Source of the DNA: Mycoemilia scoparia
Lineage: Eukaryota > Kickxellomycota > Kickxellomycetes > Kickxellales > Kickxellaceae
Direction of reading: 5' to 3'
DNA: 14,852 nucleotides
Assembly (NCBI GenBank): GCA_027575805.1
Contig: JANBPU010000360.1
Coordinates: 1 to 14,852 of the forward strand
The position numbers and the translations under genes are program-made. The notes beneath the pieces are model-generated. The model ran no database searches and was not told where the DNA came from. It saw only the letters and a program-made list of their open reading frames with translations. This document shows, one piece after another, positions 1 through 9,700 of the stretch; the first letter of the stretch is position 1, and every line of letters starts with the position of its first letter.

Positions 1-175
1 TATTCTAAAGACCCAACATTATCGTTTTATCATCCAATTATCTTTTTTCATGTATTTTTATAAACATTCTATTTTTATTTTTTAGATTATCATGGTGTTA
101 TTACTACACAATATAATAAATTTATAATCTAATTGTATTTCACCCTGCACCAAAAACAATCCAAAGCAAACCAAA
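1..175. other. gene-free AT-rich stretch
   Basis: I see no coding region, RNA gene or repeat here. It is AT-rich sequence beyond the 3' end of the minus-strand RBM42 gene and may include the far side of a shared 3' intergenic region. Confidence 0.5.
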
Positions 176-262
176 TGGATGATGATTTTTGAAGGGTGTC
201 TTTTAGTGACCAACGATTATAGGAGCAATCACAGCCAAATGAGTAGCCACTATTTATTACCA
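176..262. mobile_element. decayed MITE relic
   Basis: This is a diverged copy of the MITE family seen at 1610-1711. It keeps the left terminus (TGGATGATGATTTTTGAAGG), a central block ATTATAGGAGCAATCACAGC followed by CAAATG, and a right end TTATTACCA that recalls the right terminal repeat. The right-hand CCCTTCAAAA block is missing, and no TA duplication remains at the edges. The right boundary is approximate. It starts 45 bp beyond the RBM42 stop codon, inside the probable RBM42 3' UTR. Confidence 0.65.
253..258 (-). terminator. possible RBM42 polyadenylation signal
   Basis: Read on the minus strand, this is AATAAA about 50 nt beyond the RBM42 stop codon, a usual distance for a fungal polyadenylation signal. 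It lies in the right end of the MITE relic. AATAAA is common in AT-rich DNA, so this is only a candidate. Confidence 0.35.
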
Positions 263-306
263 GATAACCACCCGTTCGTATGCATATAACATATTATTTG
301 TCAAAC

Positions 307-1412
307 TCAAAATTTCTTGGCCTTTTTGGCTTCCCGATAAGACATTTGCAATTCTCTATCCTTTTTAACCGATTTAGTTGAAATGTTACGATCTTTCCAG
401 TCACTTTTACGGAGTTTCATTGGTCTATTTCCAACATATTTACCTAAAAAACACGCCATCATCACCACAAGGATTAATATCAGTATTAGCAAATGTTTTC
501 CTTCATAAACACATACACACAAAATATAGTCCACCTACCATTCATTTCTCGCATTGCTTTTATAAAATCATTAGCATCCAATATACTAACAAACCCATAT
601 CCTTTAGGTTTTTGGGTTCGTTTATCCCGAACAATTTTGGTCTTGGCCAATGAATTATATTTCGAAAATGCATTGTGCAACATTTCGTCGGTTACTTCTG
701 GGCCTAAATCGCCAACAAATATTCGGAAATCGTTTGCAGGCCATTCGTCTAATGTTGAATCCTCCCATACTTCGCCGCCAGCTGATCTAAGTAGCTTTTT
801 TCTCTTTTTCTTTGATCCACCACCCAATTCTGTGGGTGTTGCTGCATCAGGTGTTCTAGGATTCACTATTCCTGCTCCTGGTGTTGTTACTGGCGTTGTT
901 GTAATAACATTTGGTGTAGTATTGCCTGTTGCTGTATATCCTTTGTAGCCTTTTGAACTAGATTTGGAATTATATACTTGTGTTGTTGTAGCTGTTGACG
1001 GTGTTGTCGTGTTTCCGTAGTATCCTTGTGTTGATGTTGCATATCCATTAGCAGCTGTGGTTCCTGGATAAACACCATATGTGTTGTAATATTGAGAGTA
1101 ATCATATTGAGTCCCTGCCGTTCCTGTGGCGGCAGGATATCCGGCAGCACCGTAGTAGTACTGTTCATACCCAGCTATAGGATATGTAGTACCATCTGCA
1201 GATGTACCATACCATGGCTGTTGACCTGTATAATAATTGGCTTGTGTGTAATCGGTAGTGTAATTTGTAGATTGTTGTTGTTGTGTGGGTGTAGCTTTGG
1301 AGTCACTTTTTGATGAGCCACCTTTCAAATCTTGTTTCTTTTTTGGAGCTGAAGACGACATGATGTTTAGAGTTGAGTTTTTGCTTTGACAGTTTTCAAC
1401 TTTTTTGTTCAT
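307..1412 (-). CDS. RBM42: RBM42-like RRM protein (2 exons)
   Basis: Exons are 1412-539 and 443-307 on the minus strand, giving 336 aa. One RRM spans residues ~229-308, with RNP2 IFVGDL at 231-236 and RNP1 KGYGFVSI at 270-277. The segment just before it (GGEVWEDSTLDEW) and the tail after it (KLRKSDWKDRN) are the signature of the RBM42 family, a single-RRM protein tied to the U4/U6.U5 tri-snRNP and pre-mRNA splicing. Residues ~40-170 are rich in Tyr, Gly, Thr and Gln with no fold visible, resembling a prion-like low-complexity region. A basic patch KKKRKK (201-206) could be a nuclear localisation signal. An in-frame ATG at 1361 (MSSSAPKKK) is an equally plausible start and has A at -3; it would give 319 aa. 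Splicing joins NG to KYVGNRP, restoring the conserved end of the RRM. Identification is firm; the role is inferred from the family. Confidence 0.9.
444..538 (-). other. RBM42 intron (95 nt)
   Basis: On the minus strand the intron starts GTAGGT and ends TTTTTTAG, with GCTAATAC as a likely branch region. It splits a glycine codon (G|GT). Without removal the frame runs to a stop and the last strand of the RRM is lost; with removal the conserved GKYVGNRP is restored. Confidence 0.9.
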
Positions 1413-1609
1413 TTACTATTTATTAACATACTTTGGTAAAGTTATGGGATTGGGCTCGGCATCATTGTCTTTGTATTTGAAATTTATGAATCAGATCAGA
1501 CAAGTACAGAATGGTTAATCTATTGCTGATTCCTTCCAGAGTGGGTGGCTTATTACCACAGAGGGTCTTTTCCCTTTTCTGATTGTAATAACTACTTATT
1601 TTTATAATA
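1413..1609. promoter_or_regulatory. RBM42 upstream region
   Basis: This is the 5' flank and probable promoter/5' UTR of the minus-strand RBM42 gene, bounded by a MITE at 1610. I see no separate gene. An open frame on the minus strand across 1462-1698 is partly made of MITE sequence and is not supported as a gene. Confidence 0.4.
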
Positions 1610-1711
1610 TGGGTAATAATTTTTGAAGGGTGAATATTTATAGGGGGAATCACAGCCAAATGGATGTCCAGTTTTACTAGTGAACTTTTACCCTTCAAAA
1701 ATAAATGCCCA
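1610..1711 (-). mobile_element. full-length MITE, copy A (102 bp)
   Basis: The left end begins TGGGTAATAATTTTTGAAGG and the reverse complement of the right end begins TGGGCATTTATTTTTGAAGG, so the terminal inverted repeats cover about 25 bp with a few mismatches. TA occurs on both sides (1608-1609 and 1712-1713), as expected of a TA-targeting (Tc1/mariner-like, Stowaway-type) MITE. It has no coding capacity. It matches the element at 10030-10131 in reverse complement with 7 differences in 102 positions by my count. The strand given is relative to copy D. Its near edge is about 197 bp upstream of the RBM42 start. Confidence 0.85.
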
Positions 1712-1713
1712 TA

Positions 1714-2598
1714 TTATACTTTGTGTCTTTGTAATGCTTGATTTGGCATGAATACAAAGAAATTCATGACAATTTGAATCACAGAGCTATAAATTCCAAG
1801 TAATTTATAGATAAATCCTCAGTAAAAATGGTACTTTGCAGGTTCAAGTCCATCAATATAATAAGATTCCAATTCTTCTCTGTGATATAGACCCAAGATG
1901 TTTATATTCCGTCGTCATATTTGTTGCTGTGCAAGATGTTCAGGAGATTATAGAAGAAATATGATGATTTTTGTGTCTATAGGTTTATAGAGGTTTTAAT
2001 GCCCAAGTTTTATACTTTCATGTGCACATGAGTTAGCTGATAGCAATGAATAAATATTGATGCCTCCACATATCTTTTGATCTACTTTGATGGCAGTGGG
2101 GCAATACTGGTACTTTTTGATGATGGCAAAAATATGCCATGTCCACTATCAATTTTTAATATATCAATGGCCCATTAGGACAGTATTAAATGTAAAATTG
2201 ACACGTCTTGGACACCCACATTGTGCAGCACTTTTTAAAAGGTTGACTAAACCCAATTGCTTATTTTGACTCCAAATTCAATTTCTTTGCTATTCCAGGT
2301 TTGATACTGAACAAGTGTCATTTTCCAATTGAATCTTATAATGACTTCTAATAGTGCAACATAGAACATAATTATATAATTTACTATGGATGTGCCATTT
2401 GACATATAAGCATCATGACCCTACCAAATTGCAGCCACAAAATGAGTTATATGTTTAGTTGGTGAATAGTATTTTTTAGGAGGCAGCCAACTTGATACCC
2501 ATTTGCGACTAAGGTCACTGCATTTACAGATGCCACTTAAATTGCAAGGCTATGATAAAATGGTATGATTAAAGTGCATATAAAGCTATGAGCACATA
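1714..2598. other. gene-free AT-rich stretch
   Basis: I find no supportable gene. Open frames of 30-60 codons (for example 2087-2269 on the plus strand) lack recognisable motifs and plausible splice extensions. A GGTTCAAGTCC string near 1841-1851 resembles a tRNA T-loop, but no tRNA can be folded around it. Confidence 0.5.
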
Positions 2599-2664
2599 TG
2601 AGTGAATATTTTTGAAGGGCTAAGTTTTACTAGTAAACTTTTACCCTTCAAAGATTATTATCCA
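2599..2664. mobile_element. short MITE copy C (66 bp)
   Basis: This copy has the family's terminal repeats: left TGAGTGAATATTTTTGAAGG, right (reverse complement) TGGATAATAATCTTTGAAGG. TA flanks it at 2597-2598 and 2665-2666. Compared with the 102-bp copies it lacks about 36 bp of the middle, and the left terminus is joined to GTTTTACTAGTAAAC. What remains is close to one long palindrome that would fold into a hairpin. Confidence 0.8.
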
Positions 2665-2666
2665 TA

Positions 2667-3074
2667 TGGCTCAACTAGATTATTTTATTTTAATTTGGTA
2701 AACACAAATTTTAGTGTATGTGGCATACAGCTACCTCTATAGGAGAAATAAAATGCTTAATCATCATGTGATTCGAAATTTATGGATGGATCTTTGGGTT
2801 TTGAATAGGAAGGGTCAATTCATTAAAGCAAAGTTATTCAAGGAATTTACATGTACTATCTACAAAAATTGTTGGTTATCAAGTATATTTAATGGAAATA
2901 TATATGTATTAAATGCAAAAAAGTGATAATGTAGAATAAACTAAAATGCAATATTTGTATTGAAAAGCTAAAATAGCGACGCAGCTTTATTTAGTTGCTG
3001 ATCATATTTTTGATGAAACATTAATATGCTAGCTTGTTGGCTAGGTTTTTTCTGGCATGTATATATTTATAAAA
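2667..3074. other. gene-free AT-rich stretch
   Basis: I see no supportable gene. A 70-codon plus-strand frame at 2714-2926 has no recognisable motif or signal, and its composition looks like unselected AT-rich DNA. The right part is the likely 3' flank of the minus-strand small membrane protein gene. Confidence 0.45.
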
Positions 3075-3402
3075 TCACACATTTTGTACAGAACCAGGAT
3101 TAAAATCACGTGTGTGTGCCATTTCCTCCATTTCTTCCCTGTTTCTTTCTAATCTTTGAGCAGTCTCTTTTTGTTTCTTATCCTTGCGTTCCTTTCTCTT
3201 CGTCTTGTACCATTCCTTGAGCTCCTTTCGTTTAAAAAAACAACCGACTAGCATTAAACCCACATAAATTAGTTAGCTATTGAGTCATTGTAACCAATAT
3301 ATTATCATTGTATTGCTAATGAAATACACCCAAGCACTTACCTCCCATTAATACGAGAAAAACGAGCATTACTATGAGGAAAATGATGCCTGGAGATATC
3401 AT
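3075..3402 (-). CDS. small single-pass membrane protein (2 exons)
   Basis: Exons are 3402-3342 and 3247-3075 on the minus strand, giving 77 aa. I do not recognise the family. Exon 1 encodes an almost purely hydrophobic N-terminus (MISPGIIFLIVMLVFLVLMG) that continues across the splice junction as VGCFF, forming one membrane segment at about residues 5-25. It is followed at once by a strongly basic, helix-prone stretch (KRKELKEWYKTKRKERKDKK) and then an acidic/charged stretch with RLERNREEMEEM. The positive side after the helix predicts an N-outside, C-cytosolic anchor. The C-terminus is DFNPGSVQNV. Correct GT-AG splicing joining a membrane helix to a juxtamembrane basic patch in frame argues that this is a real gene. 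The ER, vacuole or plasma membrane are all possible sites; function is unknown. Confidence 0.6.
3248..3341 (-). other. intron of small membrane protein gene (94 nt)
   Basis: On the minus strand the donor is GTAAGT, the acceptor is AATGCTAG, and a strong branch-point match GCTAACTAAT lies about 25 nt before the acceptor. It interrupts a valine codon (G|TC) after only 61 nt of coding sequence. Confidence 0.75.
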
Positions 3403-4240
3403 GATGTTTATGAACTAATTATTTGTGATAGTGCAATATAGAATTGTATGGTAATATAAGTTATCCTTATAAGTAAAGAAGTGTAAGTAAGGGGCATTTA
3501 TTAAGAGCGCTGCTTATTATATTTATAAGTATTTATAATTACCGTGGTTGAGACCATTTTAACTTTTGTTTAAAAAGAGATACATTTAATATCAAAAAGT
3601 TCAAACATTTTGTTTTACTTGAGGTTGATTTATTTAGTCTCTCAGTGTCGCATCCTTTGAACATCATCATTAGCAACCACATCCTAACTATTCGTTTGGT
3701 TTTGAGATGTCTGTGTATATCAAGCAATTCATGTATATTGGGTGGCGGAACTAGTATCCCCATTTGTTAAGGCTATTGAGAATGTTTTGTTTAAACCTAT
3801 TTTATCACCTGCCAAACATTCGATATATTATCTATTGTATCTGATTGTTAGGTTTTAGCAGTAACATGATATTGTGAAAAGAAAGAAAGAAAGAGATCGG
3901 TGTGGCCTTAAAGAACGCCCCTTTTCTAATACGTGGGTCATCAAATATAAGACTGAGCTAGGTTTGCTTAAAGAAACACAATTCCTTGGGGTCTTTTTCA
4001 CTACTGACATTACTACAGTTTTTAAATATTGTTATCTTTCGGTTATAATAAAGCCACAATCAAAGCTAGAATGATTATACACTTGTCGCTCTATTCGCGT
4101 TAATCAACTATAGCGTGCCCTTTATTGATACAACCTAGAAAAATCTAAATAATCGTAAATGTTTTGGTACTGCTTTCTTTGCTCCACTGCTGCCAGACTA
4201 AGGATCAGTGTGGCATGTAACAGTTATAAAGGGTTTATAC
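3403..4240. other. gene-free stretch upstream of small membrane protein gene
   Basis: This contains the probable promoter of the minus-strand gene at 3075-3402 and otherwise nothing I can support. A short GAAA-type repeat lies at about 3877-3893. Frames of 66-74 codons (minus 3539-3763, plus 3874-4074) show no family motif. Confidence 0.4.
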
Positions 4241-4344
4241 TGTTGAAGGACATGGGTCGGAGGCCCGAATCCATGATCCTGTTGCCTCCCCCTCAGGAGG
4301 ACCATAACTTGAACCTCCAGCCCCCACCTATCAACATAAAAACA
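4241..4344. other. GC-rich island, origin unknown
   Basis: In 4251-4330 I count 48 G or C in 80 bases, against clearly AT-rich flanks. It contains a short stem CCTCC-CCCTCA-GGAGG. The segment starts TGTTG and ends AACA, like a retroelement LTR, but no target duplication flanks it and no partner repeat is seen. Weak 68-71-codon frames cross it on both strands. It may be a remnant of a mobile element, an exon of an unseen gene or a non-coding RNA; I cannot decide. Confidence 0.3.
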
Positions 4345-6030
4345 TTTGGCGCTACTCAAGACTAAACTATTTATATTTCTGCGAATCTCATGCTGTTTGG
4401 GACTCTTCATCAATAAATCTTTGTTTTATCCCTAATATCTCCCCTATGACAATACGTTCCATTATTTCAACGTCATTTCAATAAATAGCAAGATTTCACT
4501 AGTGATCAGGCATGAAGTAGACAAAATTGGGTCATGAGATTTGGTCCAAAAATCAGTTATTTTATATGCAGCTTCTGGGGACCAACTTTGCCTAAGGCCT
4601 TGTGAATTCCAACCAAATGTACAATTAAAATTCATTTATAATGGCTTGCTAACTTAACAACTTCAATGCAATTATTATGATAGTCATACCAAACAGATGT
4701 TACATTCCAAGTCACAAGCCCAGTATTTTGGTCAAGATCTCATCGTTTATTAGACGATATCGAAAATCACTCAAATGCAGACCCTTCTCTTTTTAGCACT
4801 AAACCATATTGTCCCCAGCCCCTAATTAAAGAATATTCACAATCAGATGCAAAACACAGACCCATCCACCGTTATGAAATGTGAATAAACAATCAATGAT
4901 GTAAATGACATCATAATTTCCTGCCACTTGAAAGAAAGAGCTTCTTGCCTCAAATTGAGCACCACCACTTTCTATTGTTATTGTTTTGTTATTGTCATTG
5001 TTACTGCTGCCGCTGTTACAGGTGGTAGTTGATCGTGATAGTTATGATGGCAAAGATGCCGAACCACACATAAATTCACATTGAGGCAATGCAGTGCAAT
5101 GTTCTGTTGTTATGCATGACAACGGCCCCTTAATGCTTAGACACGGTACTGAAAACAAAAGGGGAGATATTGATGGGCATATGGGACCAGTCAAGAGAAA
5201 TCAAAAAAGTCCTTGAAAGATGATGCACCGAAAATCTCTCATGATTCCAGAAGAAGAGGAGGAGGAGGGCGTGACATGCGAGGCAAATGCATATCGGGAT
5301 GAACTCAAGTGCCAACTGAACAATGCCTTCCTTTAACCCTCAAAAAAGAAAGAGCAACAAAACAATATAGCATCTCTAACGCACGTAGTAATGCGATTGG
5401 GCCAGACCAAAATTAGTGTTTGTGATGATAATTCAGAGTGGACAAAAGGGACATGACCATGAGACCCAAATTAATTGGCCGGACTACATTTTCGGGCAAG
5501 GAACTTGGACAAACAGCGACGCTATGAACGAACCAGTCAATAATAAAATACCAGGTAAATCACTTTTGACTTTCTGCTCGTCTGTCTAGTGCCAATGAAT
5601 TTTATGGCACTGCGGATTGACAAGCTGTCCTCTCAATTTCTAACTCCACGCTTAAATTATCGCAATTTCTTGACCCATCTAATTCCAACGGCAATGTTTG
5701 GCTTTGATTCGTGGCAGGTATATGTGGATGGATGGGTGGGTGAGTGGCTGTTTGTCTGCGCTGATAAATTTGCGTCAAATTATTCGCCTGCCCGTGCGTG
5801 CACAACATTGAATGGCTGGAAAAAACTTGAAGAGTTCAAGAGTCGTTCGGAATAGAGAAAGTATGTATGTGCGTGATTAACATCCGGCTTCAAACCAGCC
5901 TTTTATTTTCAACCGGCCCATTTTTTCTCAGCAGCTCTGGACTTGAGAGAACTCAGGAAAGCAGGTTGGAATCCTTGACTTTGATATTTTTGTGGGGCAA
6001 GTTTCTTTGAAGTGAAGCACAGCAGAGGAT

Positions 6031-6034
<4 letters not shown>

Positions 6035-6060
<26 letters not shown>
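6035..6060. repeat. (GA)13 microsatellite
   Basis: An uninterrupted run of 13 GA units about 640 bp upstream of the CSC1 start codon. It is a purine tract of a kind that can exclude nucleosomes or vary in length between strains. Confidence 0.95.
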
Positions 6061-6061
<1 letters not shown>

Positions 6062-6271
6062 CATATTCTGGATCCTCGATCATCAAAAATCACAATCGAG
6101 TTTTTCCACATTCAAACTCACTTTGCCATTCATCAGTTGGGAACACAAAGCCCACAGCACAGCCATTAACCAATTCTCTTGAAAATTGTTTAATGACTGG
6201 CTGAGCGGCTGTCTAACCCGATTGTCTGTCGCCTCACATTACCCAACAGTTACAAATAGGTTACACACTGT

Positions 6272-6312
6272 GTTCCTGTAATAGTGACATAATTTTGGCC
6301 ATTTACAGGAAC
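6272..6312. repeat. 10-bp inverted repeat
   Basis: GTTCCTGTAA (6272-6281) and its exact reverse complement TTACAGGAAC (6303-6312) are separated by 21 bp. It could form a hairpin in a CSC1 leader transcript or serve as a paired protein site; no function is shown. Confidence 0.5.
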
Positions 6313-6701
6313 CTTGAAGATGTGCGGGTTTGTTTGTATTTTTATTGTTAAAGCTAAAGCAGACAAAGTCAGCCAGACTGCTGCCACCATTTTTATAAAT
6401 ACATTAGCTGCTATTCCAGTTTTTTGTTTCGTTTGTCTCATCATTTATTCTTTACCAAACTACACATTTTCACACTTTCAAACTTTATTTTGTATCACTT
6501 TCACCTGTGTGGTTACAGCACTATTGTGTGAACTCTATCCAATAAATACCAGTTTATTATTATAACCACTCTTTTTGGGGAAAGTTTTTATACATACTGG
6601 AACACGCACAGACCATCTCGCATATATTTGCAATAGCCATTTAAGTCCATTTAGCCCACCTTTACATAGCAACACAGCATCGCCATCAATACCATAAAGC
6701 A

Positions 6702-9700
6702 ATGGCGGACGACAATGTGGGCACTGACCCCAGTCAGACTACCAATGCCTCTGTCAGCACGTTCCTATGGGCTCTTTTGCTTAACGGCCTAATCGGCGCT
6801 GGCATATTCACTGTTTTCTTGATCCTCAGGCCATACTTCCCTAAAGTCTATTCTCCACGTTCAAAGCTACCGATCAAAGCTCGGCGTCCGCCCCCAGCCA
6901 CCACCACAGCCACAGCGAACAAGATCAAATCGCTATTTGCTTGGTTCCGGCCAACCGTAATGCTGTCCAACGAAAAATTCCTGCAATCGTGTGGCCCCGA
7001 CGCACTAATAATGACCCGATTCCTGAGCCACAACTGTGTTCTATTCATATGCATGGCAATCATTTCTATGGGCATAATCCTGCCAATAAATATCACCACT
7101 AATGATGGCACAGGGGCTGTCCAATTGGACATATGGACCATGGGTAATATTTCTTCAACATCGCCTCGGCTTTGGGCTCACTGTATTATTACATTCTTGT
7201 TTACCCTAGTCGTGCTGGCGTATATCTTCTACGATGCTATGTGGTATGTTGATTTGAGACGAGAGTATTTGCTGAGTCCTCAGCATCGCAAGCTGGCTAG
7301 AACTTACACGATGCTGGTGTTGGGCATACCAAAGGGTCAGGATAGCGAGGAGGCGGTTAAGGAGAGGTTTAATCATTTGCCGGGCGGGGTCAGGAGCGTG
7401 TATCTTTGTCGCGGGTCTAAGGTGTTGGAGGATACTAGAGGGGAGCGGGACAAGTGTCGTGGAAAGTTGGAATCGGCGATGACCAAGTTGACTATTACCT
7501 ATAATAAGCTGGAACGCAAAAATAAGGTTGAGAAGATGGAGAAGGTCAAGAGACCTACCCAAAGAACTGGATTTCTTGGATTGATTGGAAAAAAGGTTGA
7601 TTCTATTGAATATAACAGCCAAGAAATTGCATCGCTCAACCAAAAGCTTCGTGAAGCAAAGGAAACATATCCTGAGCAGAGCTTTGATAATGCAGCGTTC
7701 GTGGTGTTTAACAAGCAGATTGCCGCTCATATGGCTATGAAGGATAAGAAGAACCACAAGACAGTGTCTTTGAGTACGATTGATCCAAACAAGTCTTTCC
7801 AGCCTCGTTATGTGGATGTTGAACCCCAGTCGATCATTTGGTCCAATTTGAGTATCAATTCGCTTTCTCGCAAGATCCGCCGTGTTTTGTCGCTGTCGGT
7901 CACATCTTCGATCATCATACTTTGGGCCATTCCTGTGGCATTTGTTTCTTCGGTTGCCCAGTTGTCTAATTTGAGTAAACTCAAGCCATTTGAGTCGATC
8001 AATAGCTGGCCAAAGACCGTTACGGGTATTATCCAGGGTATTTTGCCGGCCGTTGCTTTGGCGGTCCTTAACATGGTCTTGATTATAGTTCTGAGATTGC
8101 TGGCTAAACTCGAAGGTGTTATTCGCCCCGAAGATATTGAGCTTTCATTGATTAATCGCGTATTCTCACACCAAGTGTTCAACACCTTTTTGATTGTCAC
8201 GATTTCAGGAACTGTCATTTCCTCGCTATCAACCTTCATTCAGGATCCCGTCGAGTCGGTCAAGGAGATTGCCCAAAAGATTCCCCGCGTCAACGTGTTC
8301 TTTATTACATATGTCTTGCTTTTGGGTCTTTCTGGTGCAACCAAGAGCCTTGCTCAGCTGGTTGGCGTTGTTCTGTCCAAAGTCATGTATCGCATATTTT
8401 CATGGACTCCTCGTCAAACGCTCGAAAAAACAAAAGCTCAGAAGTTCGATTATGGAACTGGACTTCCTTCCCACTCTTTGGTCTTTTTGCTTGGAATAGT
8501 GTATTCGGCTGTTGCTCCACTGATGACCGTGATCTGTGCCTTCTACTTTGGCATTTACTGGATAGTTTACAGATATCAGTTCCTTTATGTTTACAACGAT
8601 GCCTTGTTCCGTATTGGCGGTCGCACCGGCCCTAAATACCTGGCGCACAGATTTGTTTCGCTGTACTTCTTTTTGATTCTGATGCTTATCCAGATGTCAC
8701 TGAGTACTTCACAGTCTTCTACTGCTAGCAGTATTATCAGGATTGTTTTGATGGGGATTGCACTTGGTTTGGTGTTTGCATCGAATTTGTGGATGAGGTT
8801 CAGAGTATATCCCAAATTTGATTTGCTTCCTTTGTGTGAAAGTACTGATGGTGAAGTAGGAAGCGAATTCGGATTTGCCGGACCACATCCTTCAGACACT
8901 ACTGACTCTCCTGTTGCTGGCGTTGAACATGTTGGCGATGATCAAGTACCCGGTTCTCCAACATCCCAGCAGCAAGTCTTTTCTTCCGAAACAATGGAAA
9001 ATAATGATAACGAAGGCCTTATATCCGGAAAGCCTGTTGATGGTGTGGACGGAACAGCCGCCGGTAGAGCTGAAGGAGTTGCTGAAGTAGGAAGAGCAAG
9101 AGCCATAAAGAACTACGTATCAAAGGCAGCAGTCCTACCAAATTACGCAGCATCAAGATTTGGGCTCAAGAGATTATTCTCCAAGCAAAGAATTATCAAA
9201 TACATGTTTACTCCACCTGCCAAAGAAACCGCCTATCCCGAAAGTTTTGTAAGCGTTGACGACCTACTACCACAAACCGGAAATGGCGATTTGACAACTG
9301 CATTCCCTCATAACCTTGCCGACTATCCTCACGAAATTGACGAAACCGATACTTTGATTATAAACACCAACGATGGTTATCACAAGAGCTTGACTGCATC
9401 ATTCCGTCCACCTGGGTTTAGTAATCCTGCCTTCACTTTTGTCTGGGTTCCTAAAGATCCTACTAGAGCACAAAAGATGAAAGAGCTACATGAAGAAGCT
9501 CAGGAAAATTTGGGTAGCGATGGGAAGGTTGTGGCTGAAGGTGCTATTATTGAAGAGTCTTCAGGAAAAGTCAAGGTCATTGTGGATCATGAGCCAGAAT
9601 ATGACGAACGTAACGATAACATTAGCAGCAACGATAACTCCCAAGTTGTAACGAATAATAACGATAATAACGATGACGCTTTGCTTCCCTCTTATGATTT

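Larger units (their letters stand above)
4345..6701. other. long gene-free region upstream of CSC1
   Basis: No gene can be supported in 2.3 kb. The region is less AT-rich than the other intergenic parts and carries several short frames (a 39-codon one near 5219-5338 with a Glu run; an 88-codon one at 5589-5855; an 83-codon hydrophobic one at 6314-6565), none with a recognisable family. It probably holds the CSC1 promoter and a long 5' leader. Plausible TATA-like sequences lie near 6585-6595. An inverted repeat TGATGT/ACATCA lies near 4900. Confidence 0.4.

Noticed and set aside
1462..1698. 78-codon minus-strand frame sharing HLAVIPPINIHPSKI with the frame at 10043-10288
   Set aside because: The shared peptide is only the translation of the MITE central region; both frames are accidental.
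1841..1851. GGTTCAAGTCC resembling a tRNA T-loop
   Set aside because: The T stem pairs badly (A-A and C-T mismatches), and no acceptor, D or anticodon arms are found upstream.
2714..2926. 70-codon plus-strand frame that could be a transposase scrap
   Set aside because: No DDE or helix-turn-helix pattern can be recognised and it is consistent with chance in AT-rich DNA.
3539..3763. 74-codon minus-strand frame (MGILVPPPNIHELL...)
   Set aside because: No family motif, no signal, Met-rich and uneven composition, and no convincing splice extension.
4241..4344. Solo LTR, because of TG...CA ends and a following TTTGGCGC that looks like a primer-binding site
   Set aside because: No target-site duplication, no second LTR and no retroelement coding sequence nearby; kept only as a GC-rich island.
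5331..5346. TTTAACCCTCAAAAAAG as another MITE terminus
   Set aside because: Differs from TTACCCTTCAAAAA, has no partner terminus and no TA flank.
5589..5855. 88-codon plus-strand frame and the overlapping minus-strand 68-codon frame
   Set aside because: Neither shows a recognisable domain, and the sequence lies in the CSC1 upstream region.
6314..6565. 83-codon hydrophobic frame just upstream of CSC1
   Set aside because: Hydrophobicity comes from T-rich DNA; the boundary features are poor and there is no family resemblance. At most an upstream ORF.
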